A stretch of 64,000 nucleotides of DNA from assembly GCA_035946575.1 (NCBI GenBank), contig DASYZG010000123.1, positions 1-64,000 on the forward strand, read 5' to 3'. A program made the translations under genes and the position numbers. Of the stretch, positions 50,905 to 59,291 are shown piece after piece. Every line of letters begins with the position of its first letter. The stretch's first letter is position 1. This DNA comes from Gp13-AA77 sp035946575 (lineage in GTDB: Bacteria; Acidobacteriota; Terriglobia; UBA7540). The notes under the pieces are model-generated. The model was not told the origin of the DNA. It saw nothing but the letters and a program-made list of their open reading frames with translations, and made no database searches.

Positions 50905-52125
50905 ATGAAAGCCGCAGTCCAGACCAGTGCGCATCACGTTTCGGAGAAGGCCCGCCAATTCACCGAGTCGGTGATCCGTGAGATGACCCGCCTCGCGATC
51001 GAACACGGCGCCATGAATCTGGCCCAGGGATTTCCCGACTTCGCTGCGCCCGCCGAGGTGAAGGAAGCCGCGCGGCGGGCGATCGCCGCCGACATCAATC
51101 AATACGCCATCACCTGGGGCGCGCGCGAATTCCGGCGCGCCATCGCCGAGCGCTTCGCCAAAGACACGGGACTAGAGATTGACCCCGAGCGCGAGATCAC
51201 CGTCACCTGTGGCGCCACGGAAGCCATGATCGCATGCCTGCTGGCGATCGTTGACCCCGGCGAAGAGGTGGTGGTCTTTGAACCTTTTTACGAGAACTAC
51301 GGGCCGGACGCCATCATCTGCGGCGCGGTGCCGCGCTTCGTCCGGCTGCATCCTCCCGATTGGGCCTTTGATCCTCGGGAACTGCGCAGCGCCGTCAATG
51401 CGCGTACCAGGGCGCTGATCCTGAATACGCCCAATAATCCGACTGGGAAGGTGTTTTCGCGGGAAGAACTGGAGCTGATCGCCGACACAATCCTGAACGC
51501 GCACGCCTACGTGGTGACCGACGAAATCTACCAGTACATCACGTACGACGGAGCGCGGCACGTCTCCATGGCGACGCTGCCGGGAATGCGCGAGCGTACC
51601 ATCACCTTGAACGCGCTGTCGAAGACCTACAGCGTGACCGGATGGCGGGTCGGATATGCCGTCGCGCCAACCGAAGTTTCAGCGGCGGTGCGCAAGATGC
51701 ACGATTTTCTCACCGTGGGTGCGGCAGCGCCGCTCCAGGAAGCCGGCGTCACAGCGTTGCGCCTGCCCGACGAGTACTACGGGCGCCTCGCCGCCGAATA
51801 TCAAGGGCGGCGCGACCGCATGCTCGGCGCACTGACCGCTGCCGGTTTCCAGTGCTATAAGCCCCGGGGCGCCTACTACGTGATGACGGATATTTCGGGC
51901 TTCGGCTTTCCGGATGACGTACAGTTCGCCCGGCATCTGGTGAGCGAAATCGGCGTTGCCGTTGTGCCGGGCAGCAGTTTCTACCGCGATCCTGCGCCGG
52001 GACAGCAGCAAGTCCGGTTCTGCTTCTCCAAGACAGACGCCACTCTCGACGAGGCGGGGCGGCGCCTGGCAAGGCTACGCAGGCGCGCGGCGACAGCCAA
52101 CCGCACCACTGCCGAACGACTGTGA
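50905..52125 (+). CDS. PLP-dependent aminotransferase (class I/II, kynurenine/methionine type)
   Basis: A 406-residue fold-type I enzyme with a GGAGGGA site. Markers: LAQGFPDFAAPAEVKEAARR, NQYAITWGAREFRRAIAE, TCGATEAMIA, LNTPNNPTGKVFSREEL, VVTDEIYQYITYD, and the PLP lysine K240 in LNALSKTYSVTGWRVGY. The pattern fits the YbdL/kynurenine aminotransferase group, which acts on methionine, glutamine or aromatic substrates. It is 465 bp from the redox cluster, so a shared pathway is only possible, not shown. Confidence 0.92.
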   Translation: MKAAVQTSAHHVSEKARQFTESVIREMTRLAIEHGAMNLAQGFPDFAAPAEVKEAARRAIAADINQYAITWGAREFRRAIAERFAKDTGLEIDPEREITVTCGATEAMIACLLAIVDPGEEVVVFEPFYENYGPDAIICGAVPRFVRLHPPDWAFDPRELRSAVNARTRALILNTPNNPTGKVFSREELELIADTILNAHAYVVTDEIYQYITYDGARHVSMATLPGMRERTITLNALSKTYSVTGWRVGYAVAPTEVSAAVRKMHDFLTVGAAAPLQEAGVTALRLPDEYYGRLAAEYQGRRDRMLGALTAAGFQCYKPRGAYYVMTDISGFGFPDDVQFARHLVSEIGVAVVPGSSFYRDPAPGQQQVRFCFSKTDATLDEAGRRLARLRRRAATANRTTAERL

Positions 52126-52170
52126 CGGGTGCCGGGCCAGCCCCCTCACGTTCGACCCGGACACCCGTCA
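52123..52170. terminator. Strong bidirectional hairpin between convergent genes
   Basis: A long stem pairs the stop region of the aminotransferase (TGACGGGTGCCGGG) with CCCGGACACCCGTCA, with a single-base bulge and a 19-base loop. It lies between two convergent genes and would terminate both. There is no T-run. Confidence 0.55.
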
Positions 52171-52186
52171 CGGCCAGCCTGCTTGC

Positions 52187-52570
52187 CTATCGGCTGGCGA
52201 GCTTGCGGGCGCAGTCGAGCAGGAAGGCCCGGTCCGATTCCATCATGTGGCCGACGAGGCCTTTGATCTGCAGCAGGAATCGGGCCTCGGAACCTTCGGT
52301 CCCGCCGTTCTGTGCAATTTCCTCGAGGGTCGACGGGCGGCCCCCGGCGGCAGCGGGCGGTTCCGGGTCCTCGCCTGCGGTGTAGAACAGTCGGTACATG
52401 GGAACGTCGAGCGCCGCCGCGAAGCGCTGCAGGGTCTCGACGGAAGGTACCGTGTGACCATGCTCGACGCGTGAGATGTAGCCACGCAGCATCCCTGTCT
52501 GCCTTTCAATGTCACCCTGCGAGAGGCCTTTCTTTTCACGAAGATCACGAATTCGTTGACCGATGGACAT
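52187..52570 (-). CDS. XRE-type helix-turn-helix regulator
   Basis: A 127-residue protein from the ATG at 52568-52570 with a GGGGAG site. The HTH reads SIGQRIRDLREKKGLSQGDI and GMLRGYISRVEHGHTVPSVE. The C-terminal half has a short helical domain that may bind a ligand or dimerise (ARFLLQIKGLVGHMMESDRA). This size is common in soil bacteria. The targets are unknown. Confidence 0.85.
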   Translation of the reverse strand: MSIGQRIRDLREKKGLSQGDIERQTGMLRGYISRVEHGHTVPSVETLQRFAAALDVPMYRLFYTAGEDPEPPAAAGGRPSTLEEIAQNGGTEGSEARFLLQIKGLVGHMMESDRAFLLDCARKLASR

Positions 52571-52773
52571 GGACTTTCTCCCCTTTACTAGTGCTCTCAA
52601 CGGCTACTAGTGCGTTTGACTGGCCGGCCTCAGCCGGGCTAATTGGAGCTCAGAGCTCCGCGTGAGCCGTGGTCCGTCTCTCGGGCGGCGTACGTTTGAC
52701 CGCCGCGGCCGTTAGGCGGATGGTGAGAAGGAGACCACCTATATCCTTCTCACGATGAGTCGCCAGAATCCGC

Positions 52774-53034
52774 TCAGGCCGGTTTCAGCAGCGAATCCAG
52801 ACAGACCTGAAGCAACCCGTCCTCAGTGCGCTCCAGCCGGTTGGGATCGAGCTTCCCGTAGACTGAGCCAAGGCGGAAGGCTGCCAAAGCCTCCGCTTTG
52901 CTTGGACGGACCATGCCGACCAAGCCGTCCAGATCTTCGCACCAGCCTTCAACCGCTCCGCTCTGCTTGTTCAGGATCAGCAGGCGATCGGTTTCGGTGA
53001 TGATGGTCGTCTTTTTCTTGCGTCGTGTCGTCAT
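52774..53034 (-). CDS. Small hypothetical protein divergent from winged-helix/TPR regulator
   Basis: An 86-residue protein from the ATG at 53032-53034 with a GGGAGA site; the frame continues upstream but without support. The N-terminus is basic (TTRRKKKTTIITETDRLLIL), and the sequence KQSGAVEGWCEDLDGLVGMV follows. I do not recognise a family, though the small, soluble make-up suggests a regulatory partner. It is divergent from the large regulator at 53252, so they may share a control region. Confidence 0.6.
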   Translation of the reverse strand: MTTRRKKKTTIITETDRLLILNKQSGAVEGWCEDLDGLVGMVRPSKAEALAAFRLGSVYGKLDPNRLERTEDGLLQVCLDSLLKPA

Positions 53035-53251
53035 AGAGTCTCCCGTCAGGCGGCCTGTATTGACTCCTGGGCTAACCGCTGGCGCATTACCTCTTTTGAT
53101 AGCTTCTTCACATTGCGCCGTCCGGCCCCTTCCGCTAAAATCAGCCACGGTGGCCAGGAATTCGCTGTCCAAACCGCCATCGACGCTCCGACCATAGCGC
53201 GATGTTAGTTTGGACGTAATTAGAGAACGCTGAAAAAGTAGTGAATCTTGC

Positions 53252-56077
53252 ATGAGTTCCGTTAATCTGCAGGCCAGCAAGCACTTCTACGAGTTCGGTC
53301 CCTACCGAATTGACCTTACTGACCGCCTTCTTTTTCGCGGCGCAACGCCAGTTCCCCTCACACCTAAGGCTTTCGACACTCTTGTGGTATTAGTTGAGTC
53401 TGCCGGGCGGATCCTTGAGAAAGACGACCTGATGAAAAGGGTCTGGCCCGACACTATCGTTGAGGAAAACAATCTCACCCAGAACGTTTCGGCTCTACGC
53501 AAGGCCCTAGGTCAGGGGGCCGACGAGAAGCCTTACATCGAAACCCTGCCACGGCGTGGTTACCGTTTTGTTGCAGCCGTTCTGGAGCGATGGGAGCAGA
53601 TCCCAGAGCTCATTGTCCGGGAGCGGACCAAGTCCACCGTCATTGTTGAAGAGGAAGAAGAGACCCAGACTCAGACTAAAGTATTGGGGAATTTGACTTT
53701 AACTCAGTTTGCGGCTGCGGTTTTGACCCTTGCGGTGGCGATAGGCTCCGTTGGCTATCTGCGTAACCGGCGGGCTCCGAGCGATGAGGGGAATAATTCC
53801 TTCGCTACGACCGCTTTGCGGCGCCGGCCGGCGGTGGCCGTCCTCGGGCTTCGGAACCTCACCGGACGTGCCGATGCAGCCTGGCTGTCAACAGCTCTTT
53901 CCGAAATGCTGACTTCCGAGCTGGCGGCCGGGGCGCAGCTACGGGCTATTCCGGGCGAAAATATCGCCCGAATGAAGCTCGACTTTGCCTTGGGCGGCTC
54001 CGACAGCCTGGCACAGGACACTCTGAGCCGGATTCGCGAGGCGTTGGGAACGGACTACGTTGTGCTCGGCTCGTTCACCGATCTGGGACCGGCGGATGGC
54101 GGGAAGATCCGGTTGGACTTACGGCTGCAGGACACGCGGCAAGGCGTGACCCTTGCTGCCTTCGGCGAGAACGGAACCGAGTCTGGCCTTTTTGACTTGG
54201 TCTCCCACGCCGGTACCCGTTTGCGTGACGCGATGGGTGTGGGCGACGTGCCCGGGGCCGAGGCGCCTGGCGTCCGTGCCGAGTTGCCTTCAAGTCCCGA
54301 GGTCGCCAAGCTTTACGCGAGCGGCCTTGCTAACGTCAGGATCTTCAATCCTCAGCAGGCGAGAAACCTCCTCGAAAAGGCCGTGGCGGCCGATACACAT
54401 TTCCCGCTGGCCCATTCGGCGTTGGCCTCGGCGCTGTGGGTGCTTGGCTATGATGCCAAGGCCGAGGCGGAGGCCAAGACAGCTTTTGACTTGTCTGGGA
54501 ACCTTAACCGCGAGGAGCGCCTGCTGATCGAAGGCCGCTACCGGGTGATCTCAAATCAGTGGGACCAGGCACTCGAGGTCTACCGGACGCTGTTCGGACT
54601 CTTCCCCGATAATCTCGACTACGGCATCACCTTGATTACGTGCGAGTCGATGGCCGGCAAGGGCACAGAGGTGCAAGCGACCTTGGGCGACCTCCGGCAA
54701 CTTCCAGCCCCCGAGGGGCAGGATCCCCGGATTGATCTGGCTGAGGCGAATTGGGCCGAGTCTGTCTCCGATTTTAAGCGCGAAGAGTCCAGTGCATCGA
54801 GATCCGCCGAGCGGGCTCAGTCCCTTGGTGAAAGGCTGCTGGTCGCGCAGGCTCAGCTTGCGCAAGGTACTGCAGAGTGGAAACTGGGTGAGCCCCAGAA
54901 GGCGCTCACAACCTTGAAGGACGCTCAGGATACGTTCGAGTCCGAGGGTGACAATGCCGGCGTGGCCGACGCGCTGGAGATTGCTGCCCGGTTATTGAGT
55001 GGGCGCGGCGATTTGGCCGGAGCGCGCCGGAACTACGAACAGGTGCTCAAGATCCGCCGGGCCACCGGAGACCAAGGCGGCGTCGCAGCGACCTTGAACG
55101 ATCTGGCACTGCTCAGATGGCAGCAAGGTGACTTGGTGGGTGCGAAGGAAATGTACGATGAGGCGCTCACCAGCTTCCGTGAGGTCGGCGACCAGAACGG
55201 CGTCGGGAATGCCTTGAACAACGAGGCGAATATCTTCTACGACCAAGGGAATCTCGGGGCGGCGCTGCGCATGTACGAAGCTTCGAGCGCCAAGTTCGCT
55301 GATATCGGCGACAAGGGTGGACAAATACTCGGGCTTCTCAACGTCGGGCTCGTACTTTCAAATCAGGGTGACCTGGCCGGGGCCCGCACTCGTTACCAGA
55401 AGGCCGCCGATTCTGCCCAGGAGCTTGGGATGAAGAGCGAGCGTGCCCGGGCCCTCGAGGGGTTGGGCCAGGTGGCTTATCTACAGGGCGACTTGGCCGA
55501 GGCCCGCCGCCAGTACACGGAGTCGCTCAGCCTCCGGCGTGAGCTCGGCGAGCAAGGCACGGCCGCGGAGACGGTGGTTGATCTTTCTCTGGTGTCGATC
55601 GAAGAAGGACGTGCCGATCAGGCACTTTCGCTCCTCCCCGCAGCGATCGAGGAAGCAAAGCGCGAACAGCAGCCGGTGGATGAGGCGGCGGGATACGTTG
55701 CGCTGACGCGTGCTTACGTTGAACAGCACAACGCCTCCGAGGCCGTGAAATCTGCCGCGCAAGCGCGCGCCTTCGCCGCGAAGGCTCAGAACGAGCCGGT
55801 ACGCCTCGACGCTGATATTGTCAGCGCGCGCGCCGTAGCGGTTGGCAGCGGCATGGCCGGAGCTCGTGAGGCCGCGCAGTCGTTGTCCGGCATTCGCGCG
55901 CACGCTGAAAACCTGGGCTTTGTGGATCGCGCCCTCGACGCCGGACTCGCCTTAAGTTCGGTGGAGTTACAGAGCGGCGACCAAGCCGCGGGTCAGGCAT
56001 TGCGTGTGCAGGTGGAGCAGTCCGCCAACGACAGGGGATTTGGTCTCGTGGCCCGGCGGGCGGCGCGCCTCCAATAG
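53252..56077 (+). CDS. CadC-like winged-helix regulator with membrane helix and TPR domain
   Basis: A 941-residue protein. Residues 12-110 are an OmpR/CadC winged helix (YRIDLTDRLLFRGATPVPLT, then TLVVLVESAGRILEKDDLMK and IETLPRRGYRFVAAV). A membrane helix lies near 150-170 (FAAAVLTLAVAIGSVGYL). Then comes a TolB-N/FlgO-like domain (AVAVLGLRNLTGRADAAWLS) and many TPR repeats up to the C-terminus (GDLAGARRNYEQVLKIRRAT). CadC proteins bind DNA from the membrane in response to periplasmic signals. Such long TPR forms are common in Acidobacteriota. The target genes are unknown. Confidence 0.9.
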   Translation: MSSVNLQASKHFYEFGPYRIDLTDRLLFRGATPVPLTPKAFDTLVVLVESAGRILEKDDLMKRVWPDTIVEENNLTQNVSALRKALGQGADEKPYIETLPRRGYRFVAAVLERWEQIPELIVRERTKSTVIVEEEEETQTQTKVLGNLTLTQFAAAVLTLAVAIGSVGYLRNRRAPSDEGNNSFATTALRRRPAVAVLGLRNLTGRADAAWLSTALSEMLTSELAAGAQLRAIPGENIARMKLDFALGGSDSLAQDTLSRIREALGTDYVVLGSFTDLGPADGGKIRLDLRLQDTRQGVTLAAFGENGTESGLFDLVSHAGTRLRDAMGVGDVPGAEAPGVRAELPSSPEVAKLYASGLANVRIFNPQQARNLLEKAVAADTHFPLAHSALASALWVLGYDAKAEAEAKTAFDLSGNLNREERLLIEGRYRVISNQWDQALEVYRTLFGLFPDNLDYGITLITCESMAGKGTEVQATLGDLRQLPAPEGQDPRIDLAEANWAESVSDFKREESSASRSAERAQSLGERLLVAQAQLAQGTAEWKLGEPQKALTTLKDAQDTFESEGDNAGVADALEIAARLLSGRGDLAGARRNYEQVLKIRRATGDQGGVAATLNDLALLRWQQGDLVGAKEMYDEALTSFREVGDQNGVGNALNNEANIFYDQGNLGAALRMYEASSAKFADIGDKGGQILGLLNVGLVLSNQGDLAGARTRYQKAADSAQELGMKSERARALEGLGQVAYLQGDLAEARRQYTESLSLRRELGEQGTAAETVVDLSLVSIEEGRADQALSLLPAAIEEAKREQQPVDEAAGYVALTRAYVEQHNASEAVKSAAQARAFAAKAQNEPVRLDADIVSARAVAVGSGMAGAREAAQSLSGIRAHAENLGFVDRALDAGLALSSVELQSGDQAAGQALRVQVEQSANDRGFGLVARRAARLQ

Positions 56078-56233
56078 AAGACGCCTTGATCAGCGACTCA
56101 GCCGCCGTTGGAGCGCGGATTCCCTGCCGGCTTAAGAACACACCTGAAGGCGTACCCCAAAGCGTAGAAAGCAACCAAAGGCCAAGCGCCGGAACGGCAC
56201 AAGCCCGGGCTGCAAATTGTCCGGTGTCAACCC

Positions 56234-56581
56234 CTAAGAGCGCGGAGCCGGCGGTCGGGGTGGATTACAAGGAGTCGAGATCAGCGGTGCTGGCCGCCGC
56301 TTCTTGCTGGTGCTCCCCCCGGCGGGTTGGCCCGTCATCGGTCGAGGCCCGCCTTGGGTACAACTGGGTGAATTCTCGGCGAGAATGAGGACATCGCTCG
56401 GAGAGACGGCAGAAACTGAGGGTGCCTTGCCGAGCGCCAAGGACGTTGTGTTGAGTCCGCTCGCGCTCGTGTATGCCGATGAGGCTACGGAAGTGAACGC
56501 TTTGCCGACCTCGGTTTGGCTGACTGAACCGGCGAGAAGCAGCGCTGCGGCGCCCAGCGTCACAAGAGTCGAAGTTCTCAT
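56234..56581 (-). CDS. Small secreted Pro/Ser-rich hypothetical protein
   Basis: A 115-residue protein from the ATG at 56579-56581 with a purine-rich GAGGGGGG site. Residues 1-20 (MRTSTLVTLGAAALLLAGSV) form a signal peptide. The mature part is rich in Ser, Thr, Ala and Pro with two cysteines near the end. No family is recognised. It is convergent with the regulator at 53252. Confidence 0.5.
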   Translation of the reverse strand: MRTSTLVTLGAAALLLAGSVSQTEVGKAFTSVASSAYTSASGLNTTSLALGKAPSVSAVSPSDVLILAENSPSCTQGGPRPMTGQPAGGSTSKKRRPAPLISTPCNPPRPPAPRS

Positions 56582-56883
56582 GGATCCCCCCTCGATAGCA
56601 GTCACTGCGCGACCGTGAACTTGAGCAGCATCACTGAAACCACTGAGAGGTTCACCTCGGTCGAGCCCGTACGAGAACAAGACCCTTTGGGCCCTCTTCG
56701 CGTGTCACACGATAGATATATACCCGCTCGTGTAATTCAGTCAAGAGAATTCCAGCGATCTCGCAAGTTACTCATTATCTATCGGATGCAGTCCGACGCT
56801 CCTGCTGCCACCCGGGTTCTCTGCGACGTAAGAGAGGGCCAATAGGTGGCGATGCCAATGCTATTATAGTTTCGGAGGATCAC
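56582..56883. other. Intergenic gap upstream of P5C dehydrogenase
   Basis: This 302-bp gap lies between divergent genes. A TATTAT box at 56862-56867 is too close to the start for a normal leader and has no good -35. No gene was found. Confidence 0.35.
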
Positions 56884-58449
56884 ATGCGACTTCCGGCGTT
56901 CAAGAACGAGCCCCTTTCGGATTTCGGACGTAATTCGGAGCACAAGCGCAAAATGGCCGAAGCCGTGGATAAGGTACGGAGCGAATTGGGCCGCGAGTAT
57001 GGCCTCGTGATTGGTGGCGAGCGCGTCCACAGCGCGGATCGCCTGACGTCGTACAATCCGGCCGAAAAGTCCCAGGTTGTCGGCAGCTTTTCCAAGGCGA
57101 CGCGGGAACTGGCGGAGAGCGCGATCCGCGCCGCCGAGCAGGCCTACAAAACGTGGAGCCGCGCCCCCGTCGAGCGTCGTGTGCAACTCCTGCTCGACAC
57201 AGCCCACATCCTGCGCGATGACAAGTATTACTACAGCGCCTGGATGGTTTTTGAGGTCGGCAAATCATGGCCGGAAGCCGACGCGGATACCGCGGAAGCC
57301 ATCGATTTCTGCGAGTACTACGCGCGTGAGATGCTGCGCCTGGAGAATCCTGCGCCGCTCGCTCCGGTCGCCGGCGAGAAGAACTATCTGCGTTACATCC
57401 CCCTGGGCGTCGGCATTGTTATTCCTCCCTGGAATTTTCCCCTGGCCATCCTGACCGGCATGACGACGGCATCGATCGTGGCTGGGAACACGGTGGTGCT
57501 GAAGCCTTCGAGCGACTCACCGGCCATCGCCTATAAGTTCTTCGAGGCGCTCGAGCGCGCGGGAATGCCGCCCGGCGTGGCGAATTTCCTGCCGGGCTCG
57601 GGTTCGATCATTGGCGATTACCTCGTGGCACATCCGCGCACCCGATACGTGGCCTTCACGGGATCGAAGGACGTCGGACTCCACATTAATGAACTCGCAG
57701 CCAGGCATCAGCCGGGTCAGATCTGGGTGAAGCGCGTGGTGGCCGAAATGGGCGGCAAGGATTCCATCGTCGTCGACAGCGAGACTGACCTTGACCTTGC
57801 GGCCGAGGGCGTAGCGGCCTCCGCTTTTGGATTTCAAGGGCAGAAGTGCTCGGCGTGCTCGCGCGCTATCGTCGTGGAAGGGGTGTACGAGGCTTTTCTG
57901 GACAAATTGAAGAAACGAGTGGAAGCGATCAACGTCGGTTCTCCCTCCGACCCGGCGACGGACATGGGTCCGGTGATCAATGGCAGCGCGGAGAAATCGA
58001 TCCTAGAATATATTGAGATGGGCAAGCAGGAGGGACGCCTCGTGACCGGCGGACGTACCACGTCCAACGCGGGACACTTTATTGCTCCAACCGTGATTGC
58101 TGATGTAGGGCCGCAAGCGCGCCTGGCCCAGGAAGAGATTTTCGGCCCGGTGCTGGCCGTGATCCGGGCGAAGGATTTTGACGAGGCCCTGGAGATCGCG
58201 AATAACACCGAATACGGCTTGACCGGCGCGGTGTACACCCGGGATCGGCAGCGGCTCGCGAAGGCGGCCGACACTTTTCACGTGGGCAATCTGTATTTGA
58301 ATCGCAAGTGTACGGGTGCGCTCGTCGGCGGGCACCCCTTCGGCGGCTTCAACATGTCGGGTACCGATTCCAAGGCGGGTGGGCCCGACTATCTCTTGCT
58401 CTTTACCCAAGCGAAGACCGTGGCGGAGAAGTTGAGCGCAGCCGGCTGA
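56884..58449 (+). CDS. L-glutamate gamma-semialdehyde (P5C) dehydrogenase
   Basis: A 521-residue NAD+-dependent aldehyde dehydrogenase of the RocA/PruA type. It turns glutamate semialdehyde into glutamate in proline and arginine breakdown. The ATG has a GGAGG 6 bases upstream. Catalytic Cys is C322 in FGFQGQKCSACSRAIV and the general base E288 in VAEMGGKDSIVVD; the PPWNFPLAI and KPSSDSP segments are intact. No proline dehydrogenase is adjacent. A GGDEF gene follows 25 bp later. Confidence 0.95.
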   Translation: MRLPAFKNEPLSDFGRNSEHKRKMAEAVDKVRSELGREYGLVIGGERVHSADRLTSYNPAEKSQVVGSFSKATRELAESAIRAAEQAYKTWSRAPVERRVQLLLDTAHILRDDKYYYSAWMVFEVGKSWPEADADTAEAIDFCEYYAREMLRLENPAPLAPVAGEKNYLRYIPLGVGIVIPPWNFPLAILTGMTTASIVAGNTVVLKPSSDSPAIAYKFFEALERAGMPPGVANFLPGSGSIIGDYLVAHPRTRYVAFTGSKDVGLHINELAARHQPGQIWVKRVVAEMGGKDSIVVDSETDLDLAAEGVAASAFGFQGQKCSACSRAIVVEGVYEAFLDKLKKRVEAINVGSPSDPATDMGPVINGSAEKSILEYIEMGKQEGRLVTGGRTTSNAGHFIAPTVIADVGPQARLAQEEIFGPVLAVIRAKDFDEALEIANNTEYGLTGAVYTRDRQRLAKAADTFHVGNLYLNRKCTGALVGGHPFGGFNMSGTDSKAGGPDYLLLFTQAKTVAEKLSAAG

Positions 58450-58474
58450 CGCCTGCTGGCGTACCGAAAATGAA

Positions 58475-59287
58475 ATGAACCATGGCAAATCAGACCCGGG
58501 CGCGGGCCTGAGCTGGCAGGGACGGCTCAGGGTGGAGCTTGACCGGCTGGGCGCGCGCAACCGGCTGGCGATTGCGGTCAGCGTGTTCGCCGTCGTCATC
58601 CTGATTTTGGGTGCGGGAAGCCTCTTCTTCCGATCCAGCTTCTGGGGGCAGGAATCCATCGAAGTCAGGATTCCGCCGCCCATCCTGTTCGTTCTTCTGA
58701 TTTTGATTATACTGCTGGCGCTTTATCTCGTCCGACGGGAACTTGAGATCCGCAAACTGACCGCGCTGGTGATCGAAGAGCGCCTGCTGGCCGAGTCGGA
58801 GCATTCGGCAGGCATGATCGATCCCGTAACCCACGTTTTCAATCGCCGGTTTCTGCCCGGTCTGCTGCAGGGCGAGATCGCGCGCGCTGAACGCAATCGC
58901 CGCCCGCTTACCCTGGCGATGTGCGATATCGATCGCTTCAAGCAAGTCAACGACCGCCACGGGCATGTGGTTGGCGATGAGGTGCTGGCCGAAACCGCGA
59001 CGATCCTGAAGTCCTGCGTGCGCGGATCGGACTTTGTGGTGCGCTATGGGGGCGACGAGTTTCTGCTCGTGCTTTCAGAAACCGATGAGCCTGGCGCTAA
59101 CGCCGTCGTGGTCCGAATCCGCGAGAAGATCGCTGAATGGGAGCGCTCGGCCCAACTTGGCATCTCCCTGAGCCTGGGACTCTACCTTCATCGGACCGGA
59201 CAGAGCGCCGCCCAGGACATCGCCGAGGTTGATACACGCCTTTACGGCGCGAAGCGATCGATGGGGGCGCCGGCGATGCATCGATAG
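58475..59287 (+). CDS. Membrane diguanylate cyclase (GGDEF)
   Basis: A 270-residue protein that makes cyclic di-GMP. Two membrane helices (about 31-52 and 69-87) enclose a short outside loop, followed by a coiled linker and the GGDEF domain. The active site GGDEF is at residues 192-196, and the inhibitory I-site RGSD (183-186) sits five residues upstream, so feedback control is likely. It starts 25 bp after the P5C dehydrogenase gene. The short loop may sense a small signal. Confidence 0.92.
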   Translation: MNHGKSDPGAGLSWQGRLRVELDRLGARNRLAIAVSVFAVVILILGAGSLFFRSSFWGQESIEVRIPPPILFVLLILIILLALYLVRRELEIRKLTALVIEERLLAESEHSAGMIDPVTHVFNRRFLPGLLQGEIARAERNRRPLTLAMCDIDRFKQVNDRHGHVVGDEVLAETATILKSCVRGSDFVVRYGGDEFLLVLSETDEPGANAVVVRIREKIAEWERSAQLGISLSLGLYLHRTGQSAAQDIAEVDTRLYGAKRSMGAPAMHR

Positions 59288-59291
59288 GTGC

